NCBI GenBank assembly: GCA_964343805.1
Contig: CAYFLR010000094.1
Span: 1-16,186 of the forward strand
DNA length: 16,186 bases
Direction: 5' to 3'
DNA from: CAYFLR01 sp964343805
GTDB lineage: Bacteria > Bdellovibrionota_B > Oligoflexia > CAYFLR01
Below the pieces are notes generated by a model that was not told where the DNA came from, searched no databases, and worked only from the letters and a program-made list of their open reading frames with translations. The position numbers were made by a program, and so were the translations under genes. Every line of letters starts with the position of its first letter. Position 1 is the stretch's first letter. Of the stretch, positions 1 through 6,049 are shown in pieces.

Positions 1-52
1 GTGTTACCTAAATGCAAAGTATTTTTTGTTACCTAATTACCAGGTTTTTACC
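1..52. repeat. 52-bp terminal block, left copy of an inverted repeat
   Basis: Bases 1-52 are identical to the reverse complement of 16133-16184. Within the block GTTACCTAA occurs twice (3-11 and 28-36), 25 bp apart, and a GG-T5-ACC segment closes its inner end (43-52). No open reading frame or transposase is linked to it. It is the outer part of a composite element whose inner part is a tandem array. Because the identity stops exactly at 52 bp and lies at both window edges, a dispersed repeat that broke an assembly is the simplest reading. Confidence 0.93.
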
Positions 53-67
53 TACTATGTGCCCGGA

Positions 68-77
68 ATATACCCCT
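68..77 (-). repeat. Anchor box AGGGGTATAT, left copy
   Basis: On the minus strand the octamer array ends in AGGGGTATAT, the same ten bases that end the heptamer array at 16115-16124. A 15-nt spacer (53-67) separates it from the 52-bp block; in the other copy the spacer is 8 nt and differs in sequence. The box appears to mark the junction between array and conserved block. Confidence 0.7.
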
Positions 78-171
78 GACCTGCTGACCTGCCGACTTGC
101 TGACCTGCCGACTTGCTGACCTGCGGACCTGCTGACCTGTTGACCTGCTGACCTGCCGACTTGCTGCCTTG
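76..171 (-). repeat. Octamer tandem array (12 units)
   Basis: Twelve consecutive 8-bp units are visible on the plus strand, consensus CTGACCTG. In order they are A A B A B A C A D A B E, where A=CTGACCTG, B=CCGACTTG, C=CGGACCTG, D=TTGACCTG and E=CTGCCTTG. From unit 2 to unit 10 every even unit is exactly A and the odd ones vary, so there is a 16-bp higher-order period. The array starts three bases after the stop codon of the HAD gene and so lies in its 3' untranslated region. It is more GC-rich than its surroundings. Units are too short and contiguous for CRISPR. Confidence 0.93.
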
Positions 172-174
172 CCA

Positions 175-921
175 CTAATCAGCCAATTTAGTCTCTTCCA
201 CAAAATCACTGGGTCTTTCCAATATATGCCATCCCTGCTTCTGGGCAACTTGCTGGAATTCAGCATTTGGATGAATACACCATTTGACATGGCTGGCTAA
301 TTCTATCAGATCAAAATCTAGCTGACTGTTGCCTGCTGAAAAGATCACCTCTTGATTGGTGATTAAAGATCGAACTTTATCGGCTTTACCTTGATCCGCA
401 CAGGAGATTCCCTGAAGCTGACCGGTAATGATATCATCATTGTCTAATTCAAAGTCCATACCCACCACTTTAGCTACCGGGAGCATTTTGGTAATGGGTA
501 AAAGAGCATCAGTGGGAGATCCAGTAACTACCCAAATTTCATAGCCTTTTTCTGAAAGCCAAAAGAGGGATTCAACCACTTCTGGAATCCAGTTTCGATC
601 GGCCTCTTCTTTCCACCACTTTTGGTTTAATTCCCAGAATTCCTTGATAGTGAAGCCTTGGTAAAAGGAGAGCAGAAACCGGCAGCCGGCCGCATGATCT
701 CTCTTATAAAGATCTAGATATTCTTGCCATTTGGAAGCTGAAGGGGGCTTTTTGTAATTCAGAAACCATTTGGTAAAATCATCGGCCACATCGTTTCTCC
801 AAAGAGTGCCGTCAGCATCAAACAGAGCGAGTTTATTTTGGGCTTGAGAATTTAACTCTTTAATAAAGGGTGGTACATAACTCTGGTCTCTTTGGGTAAG
901 GATGGATTGATCATGAGACAT
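175..921 (-). CDS. HAD-superfamily phosphatase, SerB-like (HAD-IB type)
   Basis: This 248-residue protein is a haloacid-dehalogenase-fold phosphatase, probably cytoplasmic. Motif I is FDADGTLW, with nucleophile D35 and acid D37. Motif II is VVTGS with S135. A lysine for motif III lies in GKADK (179-182), and motif IV is GNSQLDFD, with N198, D202 and D204. A mostly helical cap between motifs I and II (about 42-120) is typical of the phosphoserine-phosphatase-like HAD-IB group. The substrate cannot be read from the sequence; phosphoserine or another small phosphomonoester is possible. The ATG has a GGAG about 8 nt upstream. The gene is divergent from the glycosyltransferase, with 95 bp between them containing a CCCCGGGG palindrome (945-952) and a TTGACT -35-like hexamer on this strand (993-988). 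An octamer array begins just past its TAG stop. Confidence 0.9.
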   Translation of the reverse strand: MSHDQSILTQRDQSYVPPFIKELNSQAQNKLALFDADGTLWRNDVADDFTKWFLNYKKPPSASKWQEYLDLYKRDHAAGCRFLLSFYQGFTIKEFWELNQKWWKEEADRNWIPEVVESLFWLSEKGYEIWVVTGSPTDALLPITKMLPVAKVVGMDFELDNDDIITGQLQGISCADQGKADKVRSLITNQEVIFSAGNSQLDFDLIELASHVKWCIHPNAEFQQVAQKQGWHILERPSDFVEETKLAD

Positions 922-1016
922 ACATATCTCCGTAATTTATTTTTCCCCGGGGTTTAAAACAGCTTACTCATATGATATAGCATGAACAGTCAAATGTTAA
1001 CAGGTATTGCAAAGTT

Positions 1017-1988
1017 ATGAAAATACTTACTTTTAACCATCATGAATCCTATCTTTGCTCGCTTTCTGATTTGGGCTATGAGATGGATGTGGTGATCAAA
1101 TACGAATCTTTGGAACTTCCTTGGAAAGTAAATCAGCGAACTCCACCAACTAATCTTACTTTAGTGAACTTTGATGAAACCATCAAACATAGATTGAAAA
1201 ATGGTTATTATGATGTGGTGATCTGTCATACCATAAAAAACTTATTATGGCTTTTTTGGTACTTTACTCCTCGCTATATTTTTATCGCCCACATTCCCTT
1301 GTTTTTTTATAATCCTTCATTATTTCTAAAAGCCATTTTTAAAAAACTGATTTATCAAGTTTTCAAATGGACTCATAAAGTCAAATTTTTTGCGGTAAGC
1401 GAATTTAAAAGGCGCATGTGGAAAGAGCAGGGAACGGTGGCGGTCCTCTCCCCTCAGCACTTTCCTTTAGTGAAATACTCAAAAGAAAATATTCAAATTG
1501 TAGTGGTGGGCAATGAATTTAAAGAAAGAGGTATTGAGTTAGGTTACCCCTACATTGAATCTTTAGCGAGTGACTTCCCCATCAACATCATTGGCGTTAA
1601 CCCTCATATTCCCAAAGCTTTTAAACCAAATAGTTTTGAAGAGTTTCAAGAGAGATTCAGTGAGTGTCAAATATATCTGTACACCATCTCTTACCCATAT
1701 GGGGATGGTTATAATACAGCCATGCTGGAAGCCATGAACATGGGAATGGCCGTGGTGACTGTGGTTAATCCTTCCTCTCCCATTACCCACAATAAGAACG
1801 GTTTGGTGGCAAAAAACTTAAGTGAGTTACGTGAGCATCTAAACTATTTGCTGTCAAAGCCTGAAGAGATTAAACGACTCGGGCAAGCCGCAAAAAAAAC
1901 CATCCAAGATAAATTTTCTAAAGAGCAATTTATTGAGGCTTGGAGGGATTTGCTTGCAAAAACTGACGAGCCGCTTCATAAAGAATAA
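1017..1988 (+). CDS. Glycosyltransferase, family 4-like (GT-B fold)
   Basis: The 323-residue product looks like a short GT-B glycosyltransferase that transfers a sugar from a nucleotide-sugar donor, acceptor unknown. The C-terminal half carries the recognisable part. An EX7E-like donor-binding motif lies at 230-238, with the first Glu replaced by Asp (D230) and E238 in TAMLEAM. A hydrophobic strand (MAVVTVV) and the family 4 NKNGLVAKN turn near 259-267 follow, then the usual terminal helices. The N-terminal acceptor domain is poorly conserved and rich in aromatic residues (about 75-130), suggesting contact with the membrane or a lipid acceptor; there is no clear signal peptide. The ATG has only a weak AGG 12 nt upstream. 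No sugar-biosynthesis genes are nearby. Its last 59 bp overlap the end of trmL on the other strand. Confidence 0.8.
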   Translation: MKILTFNHHESYLCSLSDLGYEMDVVIKYESLELPWKVNQRTPPTNLTLVNFDETIKHRLKNGYYDVVICHTIKNLLWLFWYFTPRYIFIAHIPLFFYNPSLFLKAIFKKLIYQVFKWTHKVKFFAVSEFKRRMWKEQGTVAVLSPQHFPLVKYSKENIQIVVVGNEFKERGIELGYPYIESLASDFPINIIGVNPHIPKAFKPNSFEEFQERFSECQIYLYTISYPYGDGYNTAMLEAMNMGMAVVTVVNPSSPITHNKNGLVAKNLSELREHLNYLLSKPEEIKRLGQAAKKTIQDKFSKEQFIEAWRDLLAKTDEPLHKE

Positions 1989-2406
1989 TCCCCACCGAGT
2001 TTGCAAGATTCAGGCTGCGAGCCCCTTCTCCCAACATAGGAATCGTGTAGAGCCTAGATTCATAGTCTTGATAGAATGCGGGTGGTAGACCATGGGATTC
2101 ACTTCCGAAGATGATATAATCCCCCGATTGAAAATCAAACTCATAACAAGGACGGTCGGTTTTGGTGGTGGAGAAAAAAATCCTCTCTGGTTTTTCCATT
2201 CTTAAAAAATCTTCCCAGCTATCATGAATGAGAGGATCTAATTTTTTCCAATAATCTAAACCGGCCCTTTTTACTTGGCTCTCTTCGATACTAAAACCAA
2301 GGGGTTTTATCAGATGTAACTTGGCTCCATAGCAAATGCATTGCCTGCCAATATTACCGGTATTTTGAGGAATTTGGGGATGCAGTAAAACAACATTAAG
2401 TTTCAT
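1930..2406 (-). CDS. trmL: tRNA (cytidine(34)-2'-O)-methyltransferase
   Basis: A 158-residue SPOUT-superfamily methyltransferase, which is the normal full length of TrmL. In the family it 2'-O-methylates the wobble nucleotide of certain tRNAs (tRNA-Leu isoacceptors in E. coli), using S-adenosylmethionine bound in a trefoil knot. Visible motifs are motif 1 NTGNIGR (15-21), motif 2 FGSESHGLP (100-108) and motif 3 with IPM (122-124), SLNLANSVG (131-139) and YEAARQ (143-148). It follows the tryptophan-rich protein gene by 32 nt and is probably the last gene of the cheY-like operon. I see no convincing ribosome binding site before its ATG, so translation may depend on the upstream gene. The C-terminal 19 residues are encoded opposite the end of the glycosyltransferase. 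Confidence 0.92.
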   Translation of the reverse strand: MKLNVVLLHPQIPQNTGNIGRQCICYGAKLHLIKPLGFSIEESQVKRAGLDYWKKLDPLIHDSWEDFLRMEKPERIFFSTTKTDRPCYEFDFQSGDYIIFGSESHGLPPAFYQDYESRLYTIPMLGEGARSLNLANSVGIILYEAARQFLQANPSKPQ

Positions 2407-2438
2407 GTGATTAGAGTATTAAAACAGTGTTATCTTAA

Positions 2439-2687
2439 TTAGGAAGCAGAGTTCCATATTTCTTTGGACCAGGTGGAGTGAGTTTGTTGTACCCATTTTT
2501 TAGAACGCAGATGACTCCAAACAAAGTTCTCTAGTTTTTCTGGGGAATCCACATTCACTTCTAAGCACATATCCCAGTCACCCATGCAAGACCAAACTCT
2601 TTTGACTTGGTTCCACTCTTTTACTGATTCCCAGTTATTATCCCACGTATTTGACCATTTAACCCACACATGTGCATTCCAGCTCAT
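2439..2687 (-). CDS. Small tryptophan-rich protein, stand-alone Lrp/AsnC-type ligand (RAM) domain
   Basis: An 82-residue protein whose pattern matches the stand-alone RAM domain, the effector-binding domain of Lrp/AsnC regulators. It has a first beta strand (AHVWVKW), a helix, a V..V strand, the MGDWD turn where the family usually has TG-[DE]-YD, a strand LEVNVDS, a helix EKLENFVWSHLR and a closing QTHSTW strand. There is no DNA-binding helix-turn-helix. Twelve of its 82 residues are Trp, sitting where the family normally has other hydrophobic residues. Expression looks real: AGGAG (2694-2698) lies 6 nt before the ATG, and the gene follows cheR by 18 nt. In the family these domains form dimers or octamers that bind amino acids or similar small molecules. 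A ligand-sensing partner for the chemosensory genes is an inference; the family assignment rests on pattern alone. Confidence 0.72.
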   Translation of the reverse strand: MSWNAHVWVKWSNTWDNNWESVKEWNQVKRVWSCMGDWDMCLEVNVDSPEKLENFVWSHLRSKKWVQQTHSTWSKEIWNSAS

Positions 2688-2705
2688 TTTAAGCTCCTAT
2701 AGATC

Positions 2706-3533
2706 TTATTGTATTTTTTGATAAAGAGGACATGATGCTTTATTTAGCCCTTTAAATTGCTCATTGATAGAGTAAATACTTTCCCCGCTGCCTAAGAAAA
2801 GAAAACCTTCTTTTTTTAATGATCCGTAGAGTTTGCGAACAATATTTATTTTATTATTGCGCTCTTGATAGATCAGCACGTTGCGACAAAAAATGATGTC
2901 ATAATAGTTCGCCTGAAAGGCGGAAGTGAGCAGGTTCATTTGCGAGTATTTTATCATTTTAGTTAAGTCGGGTTGAATTTGCCAATCGCCAGAATCTAAC
3001 TTGGTAAAGTATTTTTGCAGGTAACGAATCGGTAGACCTCGTTGGACTTCCAGTTGATTGTAGACACCCGCTTTAGCTCTTTTTAAAACTCGTTCACTCA
3101 GATCAGTGGCATCAATTTTTAAATTCCAATTTTGGAGAGCTGGTATTTTATCCAGTAAACCCATTAAGATACTGTAGGGCTCTTGTCCAGTGCTGGAAGC
3201 AGCACTCCATATAGTGACTGTTCTACTGGCTTTATTTTTTTCCATGACCTGGGGCATTATTTCTTCAAAAAGAATTTTAAAAGGAGATGTGTCACGGAAA
3301 AAAGAGGTTTCATTGTTGGTGGCAATGTCGATAAGAAGATCGTGATTTTGCTTATTGACCGTACCTTGAAAGTTTTGATGCAGTTCATCAATAGAGTTCA
3401 ATCCTAGTACCTTCACCAGTTCATTAAGGCGATTCTGCAAAGCATACGCATTAAACTGGGTGTAGGTGATCCCACAATGCTTCATGATATAATCAGCGAA
3501 GAAGGATAGGATTTTGTCTTCAATTTCGTTCAT
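2706..3533 (-). CDS. cheR: CheR-type protein-glutamate O-methyltransferase
   Basis: At 275 residues this is a full-length CheR, which methylates glutamates on chemoreceptors using S-adenosylmethionine to set adaptation. The N-terminal helical domain (about 1-70) leads to the NNETSFFRD motif (73-81). The SAM-binding domain follows, with IWSAASSTGQEPYS (108-121), the acidic IDATD strand end (140-144), NLLTSAF (200-206) and the FCRNVLIYQ motif (215-223). A terminal GFLFLGSGES strand (243-252) closes the fold. Its ATG shares the sequence ATGA with the stop of the upstream response regulator, indicating translational coupling, and AAGGATGG lies just before it. No cheA, cheW, cheB or receptor gene is in the window, so it is an orphan adaptation gene whose receptor must be encoded elsewhere. 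Confidence 0.95.
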   Translation of the reverse strand: MNEIEDKILSFFADYIMKHCGITYTQFNAYALQNRLNELVKVLGLNSIDELHQNFQGTVNKQNHDLLIDIATNNETSFFRDTSPFKILFEEIMPQVMEKNKASRTVTIWSAASSTGQEPYSILMGLLDKIPALQNWNLKIDATDLSERVLKRAKAGVYNQLEVQRGLPIRYLQKYFTKLDSGDWQIQPDLTKMIKYSQMNLLTSAFQANYYDIIFCRNVLIYQERNNKINIVRKLYGSLKKEGFLFLGSGESIYSINEQFKGLNKASCPLYQKIQ

Positions 3534-3901
3534 ATTCCATCCTTCAACATCTGGATTTTTTCAATTAAAATATCTTCGGTAAAAGGCTTCATGATATATT
3601 CAGAAGCTCCTAGCGCAATGGCTTGCTCAATTTTTTCTGGAGTATCCATGGTGGTCATCATGACTATGGGGCTTGAAGTTAAAGCACCATCGCGGACCGC
3701 TTGGAGAAACTCCATTCCATTCATATTGGGCATCACCCAGTCACACAGAATGAAATCAAAATCACTTTTGTCCTTTAAGATCTCAGTGGCATGTTTGCCA
3801 TCTTCCGCCATAGTGACTTCATAGCCTTCTTTTTCAAGTATGCCCCCTGCAAATAGGCGAGCACTTTTTGAGTCATCAATCACAAGAACAGTTAACGACA
3901 T
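3530..3901 (-). CDS. Single-domain response regulator, CheY-like
   Basis: A 123-residue stand-alone receiver domain. All phosphotransfer residues are present: acidic pair D9-D10, phosphoacceptor D54 in LCDWVMP, the hydroxyl residue T83/T84 in MMTTMD, and K105 in MKPFT. There is no output domain, so it acts by protein-protein contact as CheY does, for example on a motor or enzyme. AGGAG (3910-3914) lies 8 nt before the ATG. It is the first gene of an operon with cheR (4-nt overlap). A good sigma-70 type promoter and a 5'-leader hairpin lie upstream. Whether it contacts a flagellar switch or regulates the neighbouring CheR cannot be decided here; for this reason I do not assign the symbol cheY. 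Confidence 0.93.
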   Translation of the reverse strand: MSLTVLVIDDSKSARLFAGGILEKEGYEVTMAEDGKHATEILKDKSDFDFILCDWVMPNMNGMEFLQAVRDGALTSSPIVMMTTMDTPEKIEQAIALGASEYIMKPFTEDILIEKIQMLKDGI

Positions 3902-3923
3902 TTTATTGACTCCTTTTTTTTAG

Positions 3924-3944
3924 GGATCCGATTTTGGAGGATCC
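3924..3944 (-). promoter_or_regulatory. Leader hairpin before the CheY-like gene
   Basis: GGATCC at 3924-3929 and 3939-3944 can pair over a 9-nt loop in the minus-strand transcript, with a possible extra G-U pair. The stem ends 9 nt before the AGGAG ribosome binding site. On the minus strand it is followed by an A-run, not a T-run, so it is not an ordinary terminator. It could affect translation or mRNA stability, or the paired GGATCC palindromes could be a protein-binding site. Confidence 0.4.
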
Positions 3945-3966
3945 TCTGAACATTTATTTAAGTAGA

Positions 3967-3995
3967 ATTCTATCAAAGCTTCTAGCATTTCTCAA
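3967..3995 (-). promoter_or_regulatory. Sigma-70 type promoter for the CheY-like/cheR operon
   Basis: On the minus strand TTGAGA (3995-3990) and TAGAAT (3972-3967) are separated by exactly 17 bp. Each hexamer matches the consensus at five of six positions. The expected start near 3960 gives a leader of about 60 nt that contains the GGATCC hairpin. Confidence 0.62.
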
Positions 3996-4099
3996 AGTAA
4001 TTATTTTTATAGGTAAAAAATTAAATTATAAATTGCCTCAGCTCGGCTTTTTCCTTAAACTTATATATACTGAACGAAATTCATTTAAAGAGGTTATTC

Positions 4100-4993
4100 A
4101 TGAGAATTAAATTCTGGGGTACACGCGGTTCATTTCCCAATAGACTGTCTGCTGAAGATATGACCTTTTGTTGGCAGAATGGAAAATATATTCAAGAGAA
4201 TGACTATGGGTCTGATACCACCTGCATTGAAATTATGGGTGATACTGATAAATCAGTTATCATTGATGCCGGATCAGGGATTACCCGCTTGCCGTTCATG
4301 AGTTCTGATGAGTTTCATATTCTATTTTCCCATCTTCACTGGGATCATTTGCATGGACTTAACTTTTTTGTTCCCATCTATGTTCCAGGGAAAAAAATCC
4401 ACCTCTATGGAGTGCATGAAGAGTTAGAGGCCTCCGTAAAAACTCTCTTTAACGGAATTAACTTTCCTGTGGAGTATGGACAGCTCGGTGCTGATATCGA
4501 ATTTCACCCTTTAAAAGTCTATGAGCAGGTAGAAATTCAAGGTTTAAAAGTCACTCCCTTTTTATTAGATCATCCTGGTAAAGCCTACGGGTTCAATATT
4601 GAGCATGGAGGCAAACGGATTTCTACCGCTTTTGATACTGAGTTTATTAGATCGAGCCCCAAAGACCTGGGTGAAGACCATGCATTCTATCAAAATTTGG
4701 ATGCTCTCATTTTTGATGCTCAATATAAACTCAAAGAGGTGGTGAGGGATAAGATGAATTGGGGACATGCCTCTCCAGACTTTGGAGTGGATTTGGCACT
4801 TCGAGAAAGGATTCCGATGGTCATTATGACCCATCATGATCCCGCTGTTTCATATAAAGAGCTGGCTCTAAGAGAATCGGAAGCCATCACCTATTGCAAA
4901 TCGCAAGTCAAAGCCATTTCCAAAATAGCAGATCAGCAACCGGTGCCGACTAAGGTGGTTTTTTCTTCTCGCGAATTGGTGGTTGAAGTCTAG
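4100..4993 (+). CDS. MBL-fold metallo-hydrolase
   Basis: A 297-residue metallo-beta-lactamase-fold hydrolase, predicted cytoplasmic and dinuclear. It opens with the subgroup's typical KFWGTRGSFP strand (4-13). Metal ligands are visible in order: HLHWDH with H78, H80, D82 and H83; H158 in DHPG; D179 or D206 as bridging acid; H223 in GHAS; and H245-H246 in THHDP. Proteins of this subgroup often resemble cyclic-nucleotide phosphodiesterases, but the substrate here cannot be read from sequence. AGAGG lies 6 nt before the ATG, and a TATACT -10-like hexamer (4066-4071) has no good -35. The gene is divergent from the CheY-like operon over 198 bp and converges on a response regulator, so a role in signal turnover is plausible but inferred. 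Confidence 0.85.
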   Translation: MRIKFWGTRGSFPNRLSAEDMTFCWQNGKYIQENDYGSDTTCIEIMGDTDKSVIIDAGSGITRLPFMSSDEFHILFSHLHWDHLHGLNFFVPIYVPGKKIHLYGVHEELEASVKTLFNGINFPVEYGQLGADIEFHPLKVYEQVEIQGLKVTPFLLDHPGKAYGFNIEHGGKRISTAFDTEFIRSSPKDLGEDHAFYQNLDALIFDAQYKLKEVVRDKMNWGHASPDFGVDLALRERIPMVIMTHHDPAVSYKELALRESEAITYCKSQVKAISKIADQQPVPTKVVFSSRELVVEV

Positions 4994-5009
4994 ACTCGAT
5001 AGGGTTGGG

Positions 5010-5843
5010 TTAGACTGCTTTTAAGGAAGCTCCTGCTTTCTTTTTATCTTTCTCTTCTATTAGATCAAGAATCTGTTCAATCAATTTAGCAATGGGAATC
5101 GGTGAGAAAAAGTGAGGTTTATTCTTATATTTCTTAAACAATTCAGGGTGCTGGCTTTTGTTGGATGAAGAGACAATGAAGAAGTTATTTAAATCTTGGT
5201 TGATTTGCTGGAGATACTCATAAAAACGGTAACCATTAATTGATTTATGATTGACCTCGGTAATGACCGCATCGATCTGCTCATGTTGCTTACCAAAATG
5301 TCTCAAGGCAAGATCTGGATTGTTAAATAAAGTCACCTCGATATCTAGCATGGCCATCTGTTTACGGATGGATTCGCATATCACCTGATTATCTCCCATA
5401 ATCATTACTTTAGGAGGAGTTTCTTCTTGCTGGGTTACGGGAACCCCATCATTATTTAATAGTATGGCACTTTCTAAGAGATTCGAGGAGATGCTCATTT
5501 TTAGATCTGAAATTCGAATAGGTTTGGTTATGTAATCATTTGCTCCCAACTCAAAACCTTTGGCGAGGCAATCCATCTTCTTTTGTGAAGTGACGAAAAG
5601 TATGGGCAATTGGTCTTTGGTGTATTTTTTTCGTAACTCCTGACAGGTCTCAAAACCGGTCTGCTCTGCCATAACAATATCCAAAAGGATTAAATCCACA
5701 TGGAAATTCTTCATTTGGCTTTCAATTTCATCGGGATTAGAACAGGTTATGACCTCATAGTCATCTTGCAACATCTGACTGATCATTTTCAGTAAGGTGA
5801 CATCATCATCAACAGCCAAAATAGTATAGCGCTTATCTTTCAT
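5010..5843 (-). CDS. Response regulator with one intact and one degenerate receiver domain
   Basis: The 277-residue protein has two receiver-like domains and no recognised output domain. The first (about 6-125) is complete: acidic residues D12-D14, phosphoacceptor D55 in LLDIVM, T85 in FVTSQ and K107 in ITKPI. The second (about 144-262) keeps the fold pattern but not the chemistry: only D151 remains of the acidic pair, the phosphoacceptor position is Glu (E196, VITEVN), the hydroxyl position is Ser in VSSSN and the Lys position is Ser in FFSPIP. It probably works as a pseudo-receiver for binding or dimerisation. A lysine-rich tail follows (265-269). AGGAGAGG lies about 10 nt before the ATG, and a TATTAT -10-like hexamer is at 5891-5886. 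No kinase is adjacent. The gene converges on the MBL hydrolase with 16 nt between stops. Confidence 0.88.
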   Translation of the reverse strand: MKDKRYTILAVDDDVTLLKMISQMLQDDYEVITCSNPDEIESQMKNFHVDLILLDIVMAEQTGFETCQELRKKYTKDQLPILFVTSQKKMDCLAKGFELGANDYITKPIRISDLKMSISSNLLESAILLNNDGVPVTQQEETPPKVMIMGDNQVICESIRKQMAMLDIEVTLFNNPDLALRHFGKQHEQIDAVITEVNHKSINGYRFYEYLQQINQDLNNFFIVSSSNKSQHPELFKKYKNKPHFFSPIPIAKLIEQILDLIEEKDKKKAGASLKAV

Positions 5844-6012
5844 AGGCTTTAATCCTCTCCTTTGCCTTGGATACTTGTCATTGCTATAATATTTTACTCG
5901 TCGAAATTGCCGAAAACCTTTAAAAAATCTGTAAACATTTGAAATTATAGTTGAAAAATATTTGTAAGTTGATCTGCAAATTTGGAGGGTTTTAGGGTTT
6001 TCACCTAATAGC

Positions 6013-6042
6013 TGGACTTTTTACCAATTTTCTGTGTATATT
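6013..6042 (+). promoter_or_regulatory. Predicted promoter of fetAB, possibly giving a leaderless transcript
   Basis: TGGACT (6013-6018) and TATATT (6037-6042) are 18 bp apart. The -10 ends 7 nt before the fetA ATG, so the A of the start codon is close to the expected +1, and no Shine-Dalgarno sequence is present. A very similar arrangement precedes the gene at 11823: CTGGA-Y-TTTT, 17-18 bp, TA-K-ATTCCGTC, then ATG. Confidence 0.45.
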
Positions 6043-6049
6043 CCGTCAG

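Noticed and set aside
76..171. CRISPR array
   Set aside because: Units are 8 bp and contiguous, with no spacers, and no cas genes are present.
48..290. Open frame on the minus strand running from inside the HAD gene through the octamer array, giving an SKSAGQQV-like repeat peptide
   Set aside because: It lies largely inside the HAD gene in another frame, has no ribosome binding site, and its repeats follow automatically from the 8-bp unit.
4987..5016. AGTCTA/TAGACT hairpin spanning the stop codons of the convergent MBL hydrolase and response regulator, as a bidirectional terminator
   Set aside because: The stem is only 6 bp with an 18-nt loop and no T-run on either side.
5891..5935. Sigma-28 (flagellar) promoter before the two-receiver regulator: TAAA followed by a CGA-containing -10
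   Set aside because: The spacing and the -10 match to GCCGATAA are poor; only a TATTAT hexamer is worth noting.
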